From CAZJRB01 sp964547995 (lineage in GTDB: Bacteria; Planctomycetota; Planctomycetia; Pirellulales; Thermoguttaceae): a stretch of DNA of 64,000 bases. Made by a program: the position numbers and the translations under genes. Below the pieces are notes generated by a model that saw only the letters and a list, made by a program, of their open reading frames with translations, did no database searches and was not told where the DNA came from. The stretch is from contig CAZJRB010000020.1 in assembly GCA_964547995.1 (NCBI GenBank), positions 1 to 64,000 on the forward strand, in the 5' to 3' direction. Position 1 is the stretch's first letter. Every line of letters begins with the position of its first letter. This document shows positions 54,401 to 61,600 of this stretch, in pieces.

Positions 54401-55106
54401 ACTCCGCCGCAAAATCAATAACCTCGGAAACGTCAACCTCGAGGCGCTCCAGGAACTCGATGACCTCGAAAACCGGTTCCAAACGCTCTCGGACCAATAC
54501 AAGGATCTCGTCGAAGCAAAGAACTCGCTCGAAGGGATCATCGACAAGATCAATGCCGACAGCCGCCGGCTGTTTGCAGAAACGCTGCACACCGTCAAAG
54601 GCCACTTCGAGAAACTGTTCCGGGATCTCTTCGGCGGCGGACGGGCGGACATCATCCTCGACGACGACGACGACATCCTCGAAAGTGGGATTGAGATCGT
54701 CGCTCGCCCCCCGGGAAAAGAGCCGCGAAGCATATCCCTCTTAAGTGGGGGCGAAAAGACCCTCACGTGCGTGGCCTTGCTCTTGGCCATCTTCCGTAGT
54801 CGCCCCAGCCCCTTCTGCGTGCTCGACGAGGTCGACGCCGCGTTGGACGAGGCCAATATCGACCGCTTCATCCAAGTGCTCCAGGACTTCCTTGCATGGA
54901 CCCAGTTCATCATCGTTACCCACTCGAAAAAGACGATGACGGCCGCCGACACGATTTACGGCGTCACGATGCAAGAGTCGGGTGTATCGAAGCAGGTCTC
55001 CGTCCGCTTCGAGGACGTCAGCGAGGATGGGCATATCCGTCAGGAACGACTCGACGAGGCCGAACGGGAATCGCAGGCCGAAGACGACGACACGCAGGCG
55101 GCTTGA
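51456..55106 (+). CDS. smc: chromosome segregation ATPase SMC
   Basis: A 1,216-residue SMC protein, normal length. The N-terminal ATPase half begins LELIGFKSFADKTRF with Walker A GPNGSGKS at 30-37, and GEYLINRNPGRLRDIRDL, GTGMGTQAYSVIEQGKVD follow. Two long coiled coils flank a hinge at about 520-660. The C-terminal half has the ABC signature LLSGGEK (1095-1101) and Walker B FCVLDEVDAALDEAN (about 1121-1135). The protein compacts and segregates the chromosome; ScpA and ScpB are not encoded nearby. The start codon lacks a visible ribosome site but matches the family start exactly. Confidence 0.97.
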   Translation: MLNALELIGFKSFADKTRFAFPPGITVVVGPNGSGKSNIVDAIKWALGEQSVKSLRGQEMADVIFNGSGARRGMNSAEITLTFDNTNHLLPIDTPEVHITRRVYRSGEGEYLINRNPGRLRDIRDLLSGTGMGTQAYSVIEQGKVDILLQSSPRDRRVIFEEAAGISRFKARKLETLRRLDRVEQNLLRLSDIVDEVESRLRGVRAQAGKARRYREYSDRLQQLRTQVGLVDWQRLSDQLAAFDQRIEALTDQSNAIAARAEAGEANLLKTDSQIADVNEAIRESEARIAANRERIATHESTIEHERARSCDLQEEISRYQRQLVGMSAKAGDLQQQLRNTREEVDAAQAKHREISLTLVERERQLTNVIRSLDQIRGENEQRRGAYMDRMRMAAALGNESSSLQSRLDAAAAACGRSKLRLTELDRQREVLDAETENLRRLHQELSRQVDESDTLLQTAKSQLADCEKQHATQKDELASLRQRHSRVSERASVLEELHRRQEGLSAGVKEVLAQSRDSSSSPFRGVCGLVADLLNVSVEVAPLIEVALGQTAQHIVVTSRDPLLEHLQKETYRFAGRVGFVWLEDADKASARPPLDLEGHPGVLGRADRFIETEPRFVPLAERLLADTWIVQSLASAVHLAASNAPRANFVTLAGELLCADGTLVVGPQHVSTGLIARRSQLRAMKEQLVELEAKIEQSQATTDRLGQRIEQQRQEMGAREANHRKALDTLAEHRFKITAADQRSTDLDKQRQAVGSELRTATAQRDAVSGQLAEARQKRKQIDDELAEMEANLAGLNQQNDRLEAERHAYTRETTQTKVELAKSEERVRNLQTRMRQFEETREERNRAIAEGRGQLGECRQRAEASQWNILRTESEIAELYLRKETYAAETVQRINHRESLREARSELTAEAQGLRNKIRQIEEQIHAADLAANEIRHQRNSLADRLREDYGIELAELEHKPTDEEQQQQQEEVQNEIEELRRKINNLGNVNLEALQELDDLENRFQTLSDQYKDLVEAKNSLEGIIDKINADSRRLFAETLHTVKGHFEKLFRDLFGGGRADIILDDDDDILESGIEIVARPPGKEPRSISLLSGGEKTLTCVALLLAIFRSRPSPFCVLDEVDAALDEANIDRFIQVLQDFLAWTQFIIVTHSKKTMTAADTIYGVTMQESGVSKQVSVRFEDVSEDGHIRQERLDEAERESQAEDDDTQAA

Positions 55107-55766
55107 GGGCAAGCCCGGGGTCCCCTCCAAGATACCAACTTGCATTCCCACGACGGCGGGAATTTGGGGTGTCTGGACAACTATGGCCGATTGTGTTGAT
55201 AGGGTTGTCAAGGTCAACAAAACTGCCCTAGTCCCTACGACCTGAGAAACTTTCTAAAGTCTTCCCATGCCATGGTGCGAAGTAACTCATTGGAAGGCTT
55301 GTTTGCGGCGAAGTTACCGCTTCGACCTCGCCGGAATGACAAGTCGCAGGGGGGAACCTGCCTTGAAGGCGCTGCCTTCGCGGTTCACTTTACACTCTCC
55401 ATAGTGGACCATTGGGAAGATTCTCCCAGGACCTGTAGTTCGCCGGATAGTTGTACCGGAGGTTTGTGGAATTCTCAATAGGGTGGTTAGGAAACAGCTT
55501 CTCTATTTTACGGATTTCCCCTGGCTTCCGGATGCCCAGGTTGCCGATGTATTTAATACGGCGCGGATCAGACGGATCTGATCAGCCAACAGAAGCGAAT
55601 TACGGAAGGCCCCGACCCAGATGCCGATGAACCTCCGGTTGGTCCGACCACCGGTTTGATGGAATGAGAGGTTCGTCAGGCAAGGGGCAAAAAGGTTCTG
55701 ATCGAGACGCTTGCGTCCGATCGGAACACAACACTAACCAAAGTGAACAATTTTGGAGAGCCTGTG
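55107..55766. other. 660-base gap without recognisable gene
   Basis: Between smc and the HTH-receiver gene I see no coding frame with a credible start and no family match. There are only short features: TTCCCACGACGGCGGGAA at 55143-55160 (near-palindromic) and TGGGAAGATTCTCCCA near 55413. The composition is uneven and contains remnants resembling dispersed repeats. It could be a decayed region or hold an unrecognised small RNA. Confidence 0.4.
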
Positions 55767-56339
55767 ATGAAGGTCTTCACAACTGGTCAGGTCGCCAAGA
55801 TCTGCAAGGTGGCCCCCCGCACCGTCAGCAAGTGGTTCGATTCGGGCCGGCTGAAGGGGTATCGAATTCCCGGATCGCAAGACCGACGCATTCCCAGGGA
55901 ATACCTGATTAAGTTCCTCAAGGAACACGGAATGCCCCTTGGCGATTTGGAGGATGAGGCCATGGCCAAGGTCCTCATCGTCGCCCAGGACCAGGTCTTG
56001 ATCGAAAACCTCAGGCGAGAGCTGCCCGTCGAACGTTCGTTCAAGGTGGCGGTTGCCGCGAGTGGTTTCGACGCCGGAATCCAAGCCGAGAGCTTCCACC
56101 CGGATTGCATTATCGTTGACTTCTCGATCGGACGCACCGAAGCGTTGCAGATCTGCCAGAATCTCCGCCGCAACAGCGAGTTTGCGGACGTGATTCTCAT
56201 CGCGCTATTGCCCGATGACGGCAGTTCGACCAGCTTCGACCGGTCGAGCATCAACGAGACGTTCAAGAAGCCGTTCGACGCCGCTTTGCTGGCCGAGCGA
56301 CTCCGGACGCTCATCGGTGCAAAGAAAGAGCTTGTTTGA
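55767..56339 (+). CDS. excisionase-type HTH fused to a receiver-like domain
   Basis: A 190-residue regulator. Residues about 3-55 are a BldC/excisionase-type winged HTH (FTTGQVAKICKVAPRTVSKWFDSGRLKGYRIPGSQDRRIPREYLIKF). Residues about 68-185 look like a receiver domain (KVLIVAQDQVLIENLRREL, then CIIVDFSIGRTEAL with a possible phospho-accepting aspartate). The second strand lacks the usual double acidic pair: the sequence has AQDQ. Planctomycetes carry many such fusions; the target genes are unknown. ATG at 55767 follows GGAGAG; GTG at 55743 is less likely. A strong terminator follows. Confidence 0.85.
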   Translation: MKVFTTGQVAKICKVAPRTVSKWFDSGRLKGYRIPGSQDRRIPREYLIKFLKEHGMPLGDLEDEAMAKVLIVAQDQVLIENLRRELPVERSFKVAVAASGFDAGIQAESFHPDCIIVDFSIGRTEALQICQNLRRNSEFADVILIALLPDDGSSTSFDRSSINETFKKPFDAALLAERLRTLIGAKKELV

Positions 56340-56409
56340 GGTCGCACACCCCCCGCCGGGCTTGACCTCCGATCGTACATACATCCAATAATCGCCGAAT
56401 TCACCCAAC

Positions 56410-56447
56410 CCGTCGCGGAAGGACCCCCGCGGCGGATAATTTTTTTC
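56410..56447 (+). terminator. intrinsic terminator of the HTH-receiver gene
   Basis: A nine-base stem CCGTCGCGG / CCGCGGCGG (one G-T wobble) around an eight-base loop is followed by ATAATTTTTTTC. It lies 71 bases past the stop codon and before the convergent WD40 gene. Confidence 0.8.
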
Positions 56448-56513
56448 TTGAGGGCGCCTTGCTCATTCATAGTCTCGCCGAACGTTCGACCTCCGCTCGC
56501 TGACCTGCCTGCT

Positions 56514-59500
56514 CTACTTGCCGGATGCATCCAGCGGAACTAAGGCCAGGCGGAACCCCACGTGCCAGCTCCGGCTCTTGGGCGAGCCGTAGAAGCGACA
56601 GGCCGACCGGCAGTGCTCCGGGTTGTAAAAACGACTGCCGCCGCGACGGACGCGCCACGGGCCGGCAGCGGGACCAACCGGATCTGCCGCAGCAGACTGC
56701 GCATAGTAGTCCCCGCCGTATCGATCCGCGCAATACTCCCACACGTTCCCGTGCATGTCGTACAACCCCCAAGGATTCGGCTTCTTCTGCCCGACCGGGT
56801 GTGTCTTGCGGCCCGAGTTGCGATCGTACCAGCCGTATTCTGCAAGCTTACCCACCGCGTCGCCGAAGCTGTAGCGGGTCGTGGTTCCCGCACGGCACGC
56901 GTATTCCCATTGCGCCTCAGTCGGCAGGGTGAATTTCATAGGACCCGTAGGGTGGGGCAAGCGGAGCGCCGGCCCACCAGCCCCGGGCACACGAGATGGT
57001 GGGCCGGCGCTCCGCTTGTCCCACCCTACCGCGTTGAGTTTCGCCAGAAACGGCTGAATATCGTTCCAGTGTACCTGCTCGACCGGCTGCATGGGGGCTT
57101 TGGAAGCCGACGGATTGTCACCCATCACCGCCTCCCACTGCGCCTGCGTCACCTCGTACTTGCCCAGGTAGAACGGCCTGGTGATCTTCACACGATGCTG
57201 CGGTCCCTCGGCAGCAATCTTATCGACCGTCTTGTCATCGCGAGTCTTCGCCCGTTCCAGGGCCGATTTCCGCTCCGCGTCCGACGAGCCCATCATAAAC
57301 TCGCCCGCCGGGATCAGGATGAACTCGATCTTGACCCCGCCGGGGAGGTCGATCGTGAGTTCCTTCTGCTGTTTGGAAACCGTCCTTCGACTGGAAGTCG
57401 GCTTCCGCGCCGGTTCGGTCGCCGTCATCGTGCCCCACTTGGCCCCCTCGATCTTGCCGTGGTGGCCATGCCCCGAAGAATCAGACGCGATATTGCCGGA
57501 CCACTCGTCGAAGTGATACAATGCTACCGTATGGGCATCGGGCTTGAACCGTGCAGCGGGGGTGAAGTCTTTGTTATAGCGGACGACGTTTGAAACGCGT
57601 ACTTCGTCAATCTGCCCCTTGAATTGCCCATCACCGTGAGGATAATCCCCGATGGCCAGACTTTGCGATGAGGCGCTGTACTCGCTCGCCGGAAATTCGG
57701 CCTCGGCGCGTTTCTTGCCGTCGACGTAAAGACGCACTAATCTTCCGTCCCAGACGCCGGCGACGTGGACGGTACGGCCCGGTTCAAACGCCGCCGCACT
57801 GGAGGGAGACTCCGTCACCCGCTTCTGTCCGATCAGCAATTCCCAAGTTCCCTTGGCGTCGTTCCTTCTCAACGCGATCCCGCGGCGGCTACAATGGTCG
57901 CCGACGATACACATGGTGTTGTCGTCTTTGTCGGCGGGTGTCACAAACGCCTCTAGCGTGATGGGTACCTTGCCGTCATAGCGAAGAGACGGAATCCGTA
58001 CGATGCTTTTTCCCTCAAACAGTAAGGCGGAACTCGCCTGACGGGGTGGGGCTTTGCGTTCCGGGCTCGACGTCCCGGATGGTTCACTCGGCTCCTTCGC
58101 TGCTGGCTCTTCGATCTTGTCAATCTCCGCCACGCGTTTCTGCGCTTTGGTCTTGATGAAGCCCTCGGGCAGGTTTGGCAGGGCTTTGCGGTACCAATCG
58201 GCGGCGTGGAGCATTAGGGCGGTTTTTTCGGGGCCTTCGACGTTTTCGGCCAGCGTCCACCAGGCGTCGGCCAGGCGGACTTGGAGCGCCGCCTCGGTCG
58301 GCCGGGTGTTTAGCTCTTCGGCGGCGACGCCTTTCAGGGCCGGGCTGCTGCACTTGGCAAGGTGCGGCAGACCCTGCTCCCAATCGCGCTGCTCGAAACA
58401 GAGCCAACGGCCGACGGTCAGGTTGGCCGCCGGGTCGTCCGTGTCCGTCTTGAGCGTTTTTTGGGCAGCCGCCAACTCCTGGAACCGCCCGGCCAGCTTC
58501 CGGATTGCATTACGCCGGTCGTACGCCCTCTTGCGCAACTCCCGGTCGCCCGATTTCTGGGCCAGGCGGTAGGCGGCCTCGGCGATATTCGACGCGATGT
58601 CGTGCCGCCCGGCGGCGATCGCCTCGTCAATGACCGGATCGGCCGCCTCGATGAACGAGGTGACTTCGTCGCCCTCCGGCTTTTGCAAGACGAACCCGGC
58701 CAGCATCTTCTGCTTGGCTTCGAGGACGGGCACCTCGAACTCAGCGCTCATGGCGTCAACGATCTCGAGCATCAGCCCGGCATCGCCGCCGCTCTGGGCC
58801 AGCTTCATGGCTTCCCGCATCAACACAAACTTCTCAACCGCCCCCCCTTGCGACTTCTTGCCCAACTCGAACAGCTCCCCCGCCAGCCGCAGTCTCTCCT
58901 CCGCCGACCGCGCCTCCGAAATCTTATAAAACCTCACAACCTGCGCAGCCATCTTCTGCTGAGCATCCGGCGGAGGAACAGCGAGTTTCTTTGCTGTCGG
59001 CGTTGGCGGTTCGGGTATTGGTGGTTCGGCCGTCGGAGTTGAAGGTTCCTTTGTGGGTGGTTTTGTGGCTGCAACGGTTGCACCGGTGTCGGGCTGTTTT
59101 GGCGTCGCGATCTCGGGCGGCGTGCCGGGCTGAAGGTCCCAGAGTTTGAACGTCCCGTCCGCACTGCCGGAAGCAAGCGTTTTCCCATCGGGGGAAAATG
59201 CCACTGACCAAACGGTATCGTCGTGACCCTGGAGAGCGGCAATTTGTTTGAATTCCTTCGTGTCCCAAAGTCTTACCATCTGGTCGTCACCGCAGGTTGC
59301 CAAAATGCTCCCACTTGGGGAAAACGCCAGTCCGTGAATACACTTGTTAGGAACATCAAGGGATGCCAACTCCCCGTGTGTTGAGACGCTCCAGATCTTG
59401 GCTTCAGCGACGGGTTGGTCGTTGACTTTTGTCCCTCCCGCTGTGGCAAGCATCTTGCCATCCGGAGAAAACGCCAAAGCTCCGAGGCCCGACGTAATCG

Positions 59501-61136
59501 CCTTGAGGGCAGCCAACTCCTTTTGCGTGGCGATGTCCCAGAGCCTGACGGTAGCGTCATCGCCTCCGGAGGCCAAGGTTTTGCCGTCAGGGGATACCGC
59601 TACGGCATTGTTTCCGTTGAGAATTCCTTGTTCCTCACCGGTTGTCAGGTCCCAGAGTCTGACTTTTTGGGGGCCATCAGATGCAGTGACCAGCGTCTTT
59701 CCGCCGGGGGTGACCGTCAGAAAAGTTATCCAACCTCGATGCCTGACAAGGGTCGTCCTTTGCTTTGCCGTGGGAACATCCCACAACTTCACAAGACCGT
59801 GGTCTCCGGGAAATGAGCCTCCTCCGCCTGCTGCCAGAGTCTTCCCATCGGGGGAAAACGCGACGGAGTGAACAATTAACGAATGCCCTTGAAGGTTCGC
59901 CTTCATCTTCCCCGTGGAGAGATTCCACAGTTTTACCTCGCCGGGCTTTCTCCCCCAACTGCCGCCGCCGGTGGCCAGTAGCGTTCCGTCAGGGGAAAAT
60001 GCTACGGACGTGACCATATGCTCGCTAGCCTTCACCGTCATCCATAGTTTGATTTCAGTGGGAGTTGGAGTCGGTTTCGTGCGTATTGGGCGCGCGGGTT
60101 TCGGCGGTGGGGGTTCTGGGGTTTGCGGCTGTGTTGACTTCGGCGGCGGGGATGGTTTACGTTGTTGTCCGTTCACAAGTAGCCAATCTGCGTGCTTCGG
60201 TTTCTCTTCGGGTCCCCGGCTGGACATAATGCCCCAGACGATCAGGACCAGGACCAAGAGGGCGGCGATGCCAATCGACGAGCCGATCAGCAGCTTCCGG
60301 CCGGGTGGCACGGGCAGCTTGTCTGCCCGTGCAGACTTGTGTCGTCCCGACACGGGCTGACGAGCAGCCCGTGCCACCCGGGGCTGACGAGCAGCCTGTG
60401 GCACCCGGGGCTCGACTTTGACCGAGGGCAACCCTTTGACCGGCTTTTCCTGGTCCACCTCAACCGCTCCAAGGAATCCAGCCAGGGTGGTTGAAAGCTC
60501 TTCGTCCGGTTGCGAACCTTCGTCCTCCAACTTCATCCGTTGCCGGAGCAGCTTGTCGTACTCAGCTTTCTTCTTCCGGTTCAGCAGTGTGAGCCTGATC
60601 GTGTTGCGGTTGTCCTCACACGGCCGGAGCCCCAGCAAGCGGTAGAGCGTCGGCGGGCGTTCCTCTTCCGGGATGGCCAGCCACGTCTCATACGGGTCGA
60701 AGACGTCCGGCCCGGCAGCCGTCCCTTTGCCCTTGGCTTGCTTCTCTTTCTCCTTCTCGGCCTCGATCGCTTCCAGAAATCCGACCATGGTCATCGAGAG
60801 TTCTTCCTGTCGTGCCGAAGACTCGTCGCCGAGGACCGACTCCGAAGATTCCAGATCCATCTGTTCCCGAAGCAGTTTGTCGTATTCCGCCTTTTTCTCG
60901 GGCTTCAGCAGGTTGAGCTTGGCCGATGCAACCTGGTTAAGGAGCTTTTGGGAGTCCTCGCTGTGTTTGCCGGCCTGATAGGTGCGCAGGTGGGTCATCT
61001 GGCGGTCGGCGGCGTTTTCGATCACGTCGGGGTTGTCCTCGAAGGGGCGGAGCCCGAGCAGGCGATAGAGCGTCGGCGGCTGCTCCTCCGGGGCGATGGA
61101 CAACCACGTGTGATACGGGTCGAACTTTTCCGCCAT
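56514..61136 (-). CDS. J-like/WD40/LamG/SUMF1 multidomain membrane protein
   Basis: A 1,540-residue protein. Residues 5-92 form a J-domain-like unit (WLSIAPEEQPPTLYRLLGLR to KKAEYDKLLREQ) lacking the HPD motif. A second, internally shortened unit lies at 147-202, where DNRNTIRLTLLN joins its ends. Residues about 243-280 are encoded by a palindromic repeat; a membrane helix follows (283-304). Seven WD40 repeats (about 370-668, for example VRLWDTK, VKLWDVP) precede a helical region and a LamG domain (about 1090-1290). The C-terminus is a formylglycine-enzyme-like SUMF1 domain (about 1315-1540: IPAGEFMMGSSD, FTLPTEAQWEYACRAG, NPWGLYDMHGNVWEYC) broken by a 30-residue repeat-derived insert near 1370-1400. 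ATG at 61136 follows GGGAGGGG. A scaffold or sensor role is inferred. Confidence 0.87.
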   Translation of the reverse strand: MAEKFDPYHTWLSIAPEEQPPTLYRLLGLRPFEDNPDVIENAADRQMTHLRTYQAGKHSEDSQKLLNQVASAKLNLLKPEKKAEYDKLLREQMDLESSESVLGDESSARQEELSMTMVGFLEAIEAEKEKEKQAKGKGTAAGPDVFDPYETWLAIPEEERPPTLYRLLGLRPCEDNRNTIRLTLLNRKKKAEYDKLLRQRMKLEDEGSQPDEELSTTLAGFLGAVEVDQEKPVKGLPSVKVEPRVPQAARQPRVARAARQPVSGRHKSARADKLPVPPGRKLLIGSSIGIAALLVLVLIVWGIMSSRGPEEKPKHADWLLVNGQQRKPSPPPKSTQPQTPEPPPPKPARPIRTKPTPTPTEIKLWMTVKASEHMVTSVAFSPDGTLLATGGGSWGRKPGEVKLWNLSTGKMKANLQGHSLIVHSVAFSPDGKTLAAGGGGSFPGDHGLVKLWDVPTAKQRTTLVRHRGWITFLTVTPGGKTLVTASDGPQKVRLWDLTTGEEQGILNGNNAVAVSPDGKTLASGGDDATVRLWDIATQKELAALKAITSGLGALAFSPDGKMLATAGGTKVNDQPVAEAKIWSVSTHGELASLDVPNKCIHGLAFSPSGSILATCGDDQMVRLWDTKEFKQIAALQGHDDTVWSVAFSPDGKTLASGSADGTFKLWDLQPGTPPEIATPKQPDTGATVAATKPPTKEPSTPTAEPPIPEPPTPTAKKLAVPPPDAQQKMAAQVVRFYKISEARSAEERLRLAGELFELGKKSQGGAVEKFVLMREAMKLAQSGGDAGLMLEIVDAMSAEFEVPVLEAKQKMLAGFVLQKPEGDEVTSFIEAADPVIDEAIAAGRHDIASNIAEAAYRLAQKSGDRELRKRAYDRRNAIRKLAGRFQELAAAQKTLKTDTDDPAANLTVGRWLCFEQRDWEQGLPHLAKCSSPALKGVAAEELNTRPTEAALQVRLADAWWTLAENVEGPEKTALMLHAADWYRKALPNLPEGFIKTKAQKRVAEIDKIEEPAAKEPSEPSGTSSPERKAPPRQASSALLFEGKSIVRIPSLRYDGKVPITLEAFVTPADKDDNTMCIVGDHCSRRGIALRRNDAKGTWELLIGQKRVTESPSSAAAFEPGRTVHVAGVWDGRLVRLYVDGKKRAEAEFPASEYSASSQSLAIGDYPHGDGQFKGQIDEVRVSNVVRYNKDFTPAARFKPDAHTVALYHFDEWSGNIASDSSGHGHHGKIEGAKWGTMTATEPARKPTSSRRTVSKQQKELTIDLPGGVKIEFILIPAGEFMMGSSDAERKSALERAKTRDDKTVDKIAAEGPQHRVKITRPFYLGKYEVTQAQWEAVMGDNPSASKAPMQPVEQVHWNDIQPFLAKLNAVGWDKRSAGPPSRVPGAGGPALRLPHPTGPMKFTLPTEAQWEYACRAGTTTRYSFGDAVGKLAEYGWYDRNSGRKTHPVGQKKPNPWGLYDMHGNVWEYCADRYGGDYYAQSAAADPVGPAAGPWRVRRGGSRFYNPEHCRSACRFYGSPKSRSWHVGFRLALVPLDASGK
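56947..57029. repeat. 83-bp element with 33-bp arms inside the SUMF1-like domain
   Basis: Arms at 56947-56979 and 56997-57029 match in 32 of 33 positions, starting GTAGGGTGGGGCAAGCGGAG. The minus-strand frame is open throughout, inserting about 30 residues (WDKRSAGPPSRVPGAGGPAL and following) between the LAKLNA and KFTLPTEAQWEYA segments, which are close together in ordinary family members. Confidence 0.9.
60303..60408. repeat. CTYGT-loop hairpin pair in frame, plus half copy
   Basis: Perfect 13-bp ends GGGTGGCACGGGC / GCCCGTGCCACCC bound a 76-bp element (60303-60378). Each end folds into a nine-base hairpin: CACGGGCAG-CTTGT-CTGCCCGTG, and on the other strand CACGGGCTG-CTCGT-CAGCCCGTG. A further right half-unit follows at 60382-60408. 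In the minus-strand gene it encodes the ARQP and RADKLP repeats just before the membrane helix. It is related to the array at 61245-61543. Confidence 0.9.
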
Positions 61137-61244
61137 GATCCCCTCCCCTCGCGAATCGGCCGCCACAAGAGCCGCCCTTCTGCAGAATGGCACGTGCCGC
61201 TTATTATTTGCCGAGAGGGAGCGAATTGCAAGGGGGGCAGCGAC

Positions 61245-61350
61245 GGGTGCCACGGGCAGCTTGTCTGCCCGTGCAGACTTGTGTCCCGCCGACACACGGG
61301 TGCCACGGGCAGCTTGTCTGCCCGTGCAGACTTGTGTCCCGCCGACACAC
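61245..61350. repeat. two 53-bp tandem units of the CTYGT-loop family
   Basis: Two identical 53-base units start GGGTGCCACGGGCAGCTTGT at 61245 and 61298 and run directly into the assembly gap. They are left half-units of the same element found in frame at 60303. They lie about 110 bases upstream of the start of the WD40 protein gene, so the array may be part of its promoter region. Together with the part after the gap it fills most of 61137-61600. Confidence 0.85.
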
Positions 61351-61450
61351 NNNNNNNNNNNNNNNNNNNNNNNNNNNNNNNNNNNNNNNNNNNNNNNNNN
61401 NNNNNNNNNNNNNNNNNNNNNNNNNNNNNNNNNNNNNNNNNNNNNNNNNN
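61351..61450. other. assembly gap of 100 N
   Basis: Exactly 100 unknown bases, the conventional length for a gap of unknown size. Both flanks belong to the same tandem palindromic repeat, which is the likely cause of the failed assembly. The true array may be longer. Confidence 0.98.
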
Positions 61451-61543
61451 GGGCTGACGAGCAGCCCGTGGCACCCGGGGCAGCTTGTCTGCCCGTGCAG
61501 ACTTGTGTCCCGCCGACACGGGCTGACGAGCAGCCCGTGGCAC
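61451..61543. repeat. CTYGT-loop family units after the gap
   Basis: A right half-unit (GGGCTGACGAGCAGCCCGTG) is followed by a nearly complete element, whose right end reads GCCCGTGGCACCC. The ends here have GTGCCAC/GTGGCAC where the in-frame copy at 60303 has GTGGCAC/GTGCCAC, so both sides of the stem changed together. Confidence 0.85.
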
Positions 61544-61600
61544 CCGGAGCAGAAGGCGGGCAACTACCCTTTTAGCCATCACGTTGTATATTGATGTTCC

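Noticed and set aside
56514..57500. Sulfatase-maturing formylglycine-generating enzyme
   Set aside because: The SUMF1-like domain is part of a WD40/LamG membrane protein, is interrupted by a repeat-derived insert, and no sulfatase gene is near, so activity on sulfatases is not supported.
61245..61543. CRISPR array
   Set aside because: The tandem units are contiguous 53-base copies with internal hairpins and no unique spacers, and no cas genes are present.
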